In this document: piece by piece, positions 63,703 to 64,000 of the stretch | Layout: each line of letters starts with the position of its first letter | Numbering within the stretch: the first letter of the stretch is position 1 | From: Comamonas testosteroni | GTDB lineage: Bacteria; Pseudomonadota; Gammaproteobacteria; Burkholderiales; Burkholderiaceae_C | DNA: 64,000 nt | Reading direction: 5' to 3' | NCBI RefSeq assembly: GCF_000761245.1 | Contig: NZ_AWOR01000021.1 | Coordinates: 124,001-188,000, forward strand | Position numbers and translations under genes: made by a program | Notes under the pieces: generated by a model | What the model was told of the DNA's origin: nothing | Database searches by the model: none | What the model saw: only the letters and a program-made list of their open reading frames with translations

Positions 63703-64000
63703 TCAGGCTGCTTTCCAGAAAATATAGTCGGCCTGATATTGCACGATCTGCTTGCTGCCCAGATTCGCGGCTCCGCAGGCCATGCTCGGCGCGACGCCCC
63801 CCTTGGTTGCCACACGCTGGATATAGGTCACCCCCTGCATGGCTCCCATGCCGGTGGCAGGATTGGCCTTGACCAGTTGCAAAGGGATATTGCCCGCTCC
63901 GGCAGGAGCCACGGCAAGCTGCGTGGCAGTGACCTTGGAGCCGTCGTTATTCTCCCAAGTCGCTGGCGGCCCCCAGTATTTGCCGATGACCGTACCGCTT
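63703..64000 (-). CDS. DUF3455-family secreted protein, C-terminal part
   Basis: Reading in frame from the right edge gives about 98 residues: SGTVIGKYWGPPATWENNDG, then KVTATQLAVAPAGAGNIPLQL, GVTYIQRVATKGGVAPSMAC and VQYQADYIFW before the stop. These match the C-terminal half of the DUF3455 family of exported proteins (function unknown). The N-terminus and signal peptide are outside the window. Confidence 0.75.
   Translation of the reverse strand, partial: SGTVIGKYWGPPATWENNDGSKVTATQLAVAPAGAGNIPLQLVKANPATGMGAMQGVTYIQRVATKGGVAPSMACGAANLGSKQIVQYQADYIFWKAA

Noticed and set aside
1..64000. CRISPR arrays, tRNA or rRNA genes, prophage or insertion sequences
   Set aside because: No regular spacer-repeat array, no tRNA T-loop context, no transposase or integrase and no phage structural gene was found on reading both strands.

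Overview
This is a high-GC stretch of a betaproteobacterial chromosome, most likely Burkholderiales, family Comamonadaceae (Comamonas-like). The evidence is three periplasmic Bug/TctC-type solute receptors, a pilG-pilH-pilI-pilJ-chpA cluster led by rubredoxin, the dusB-fis gene pair, and short intergenic inverted repeats of a kind I associate with this family. I see no phage, insertion sequence, CRISPR array, tRNA or rRNA. The species call is inference. About 50 genes are supported and most lie on the minus strand.

Layout. 0-3.9 kb: a beta-propeller protein and a Bug receptor, divergent from a LysR regulator with a textbook operator between them. 3.9-9.2 kb: an MliC-like lipoprotein, two diguanylate cyclases and a QseBC-like two-component pair. 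9.3-11.4 kb: a roadblock-like protein and an unusual fusion of an ABC ATPase to a dual-specificity phosphatase, the strongest candidate here for an undescribed system. 11.7-14.9 kb: a DegP-type protease, an ArsC-family reductase and a second Bug receptor. 14.9-19 kb: a purine module (NCS2 permease, 8-oxoguanine-deaminase-like amidohydrolase, LysR regulator). 19-24 kb: plsC, a non-catalytic dihydroorotase, pyrB, pyrR, ruvX and yqgE as a tight minus-strand run. 24-25.6 kb: a DNA photolyase. 25.7-36.2 kb: the Pil-Chp twitching chemosensory operon with a small rubredoxin gene at its head. 36.3-41.1 kb: thiD, hemL, phoD and tag. 41.3-44.3 kb: an amino-acid permease, a PAP2 phosphatase and a membrane-anchored cytochrome c. 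44.5-47.5 kb: purH, fis and dusB. 47.7-50.6 kb: a VanX-like lipoprotein dipeptidase, a YqaA/DedA-like membrane protein and an OprB-like porin. 50.7-58.2 kb: a FixJ/StyR-type two-component system downstream of a CzcCBA-type metal efflux operon. 58.6-61.7 kb: a third Bug receptor, nadC and a Nudix-related NAD regulator with two matching operators. 61.7-64 kb: a PAS-PAS-GGEEF diguanylate cyclase and the C-terminus of a DUF3455 protein.

Functionally the window combines housekeeping (pyrimidine, purine, NAD, heme and thiamine synthesis, DNA repair) with sensing and surface behaviour (three c-di-GMP synthases, Chp chemotaxis, three two-component systems or parts of them) and accessory transport and catabolism. 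Operator-like palindromes precede or flank several transport and catabolic genes. Four copies of one composite inverted repeat each sit directly after the stop codon of a nucleotide or NAD biosynthesis gene.
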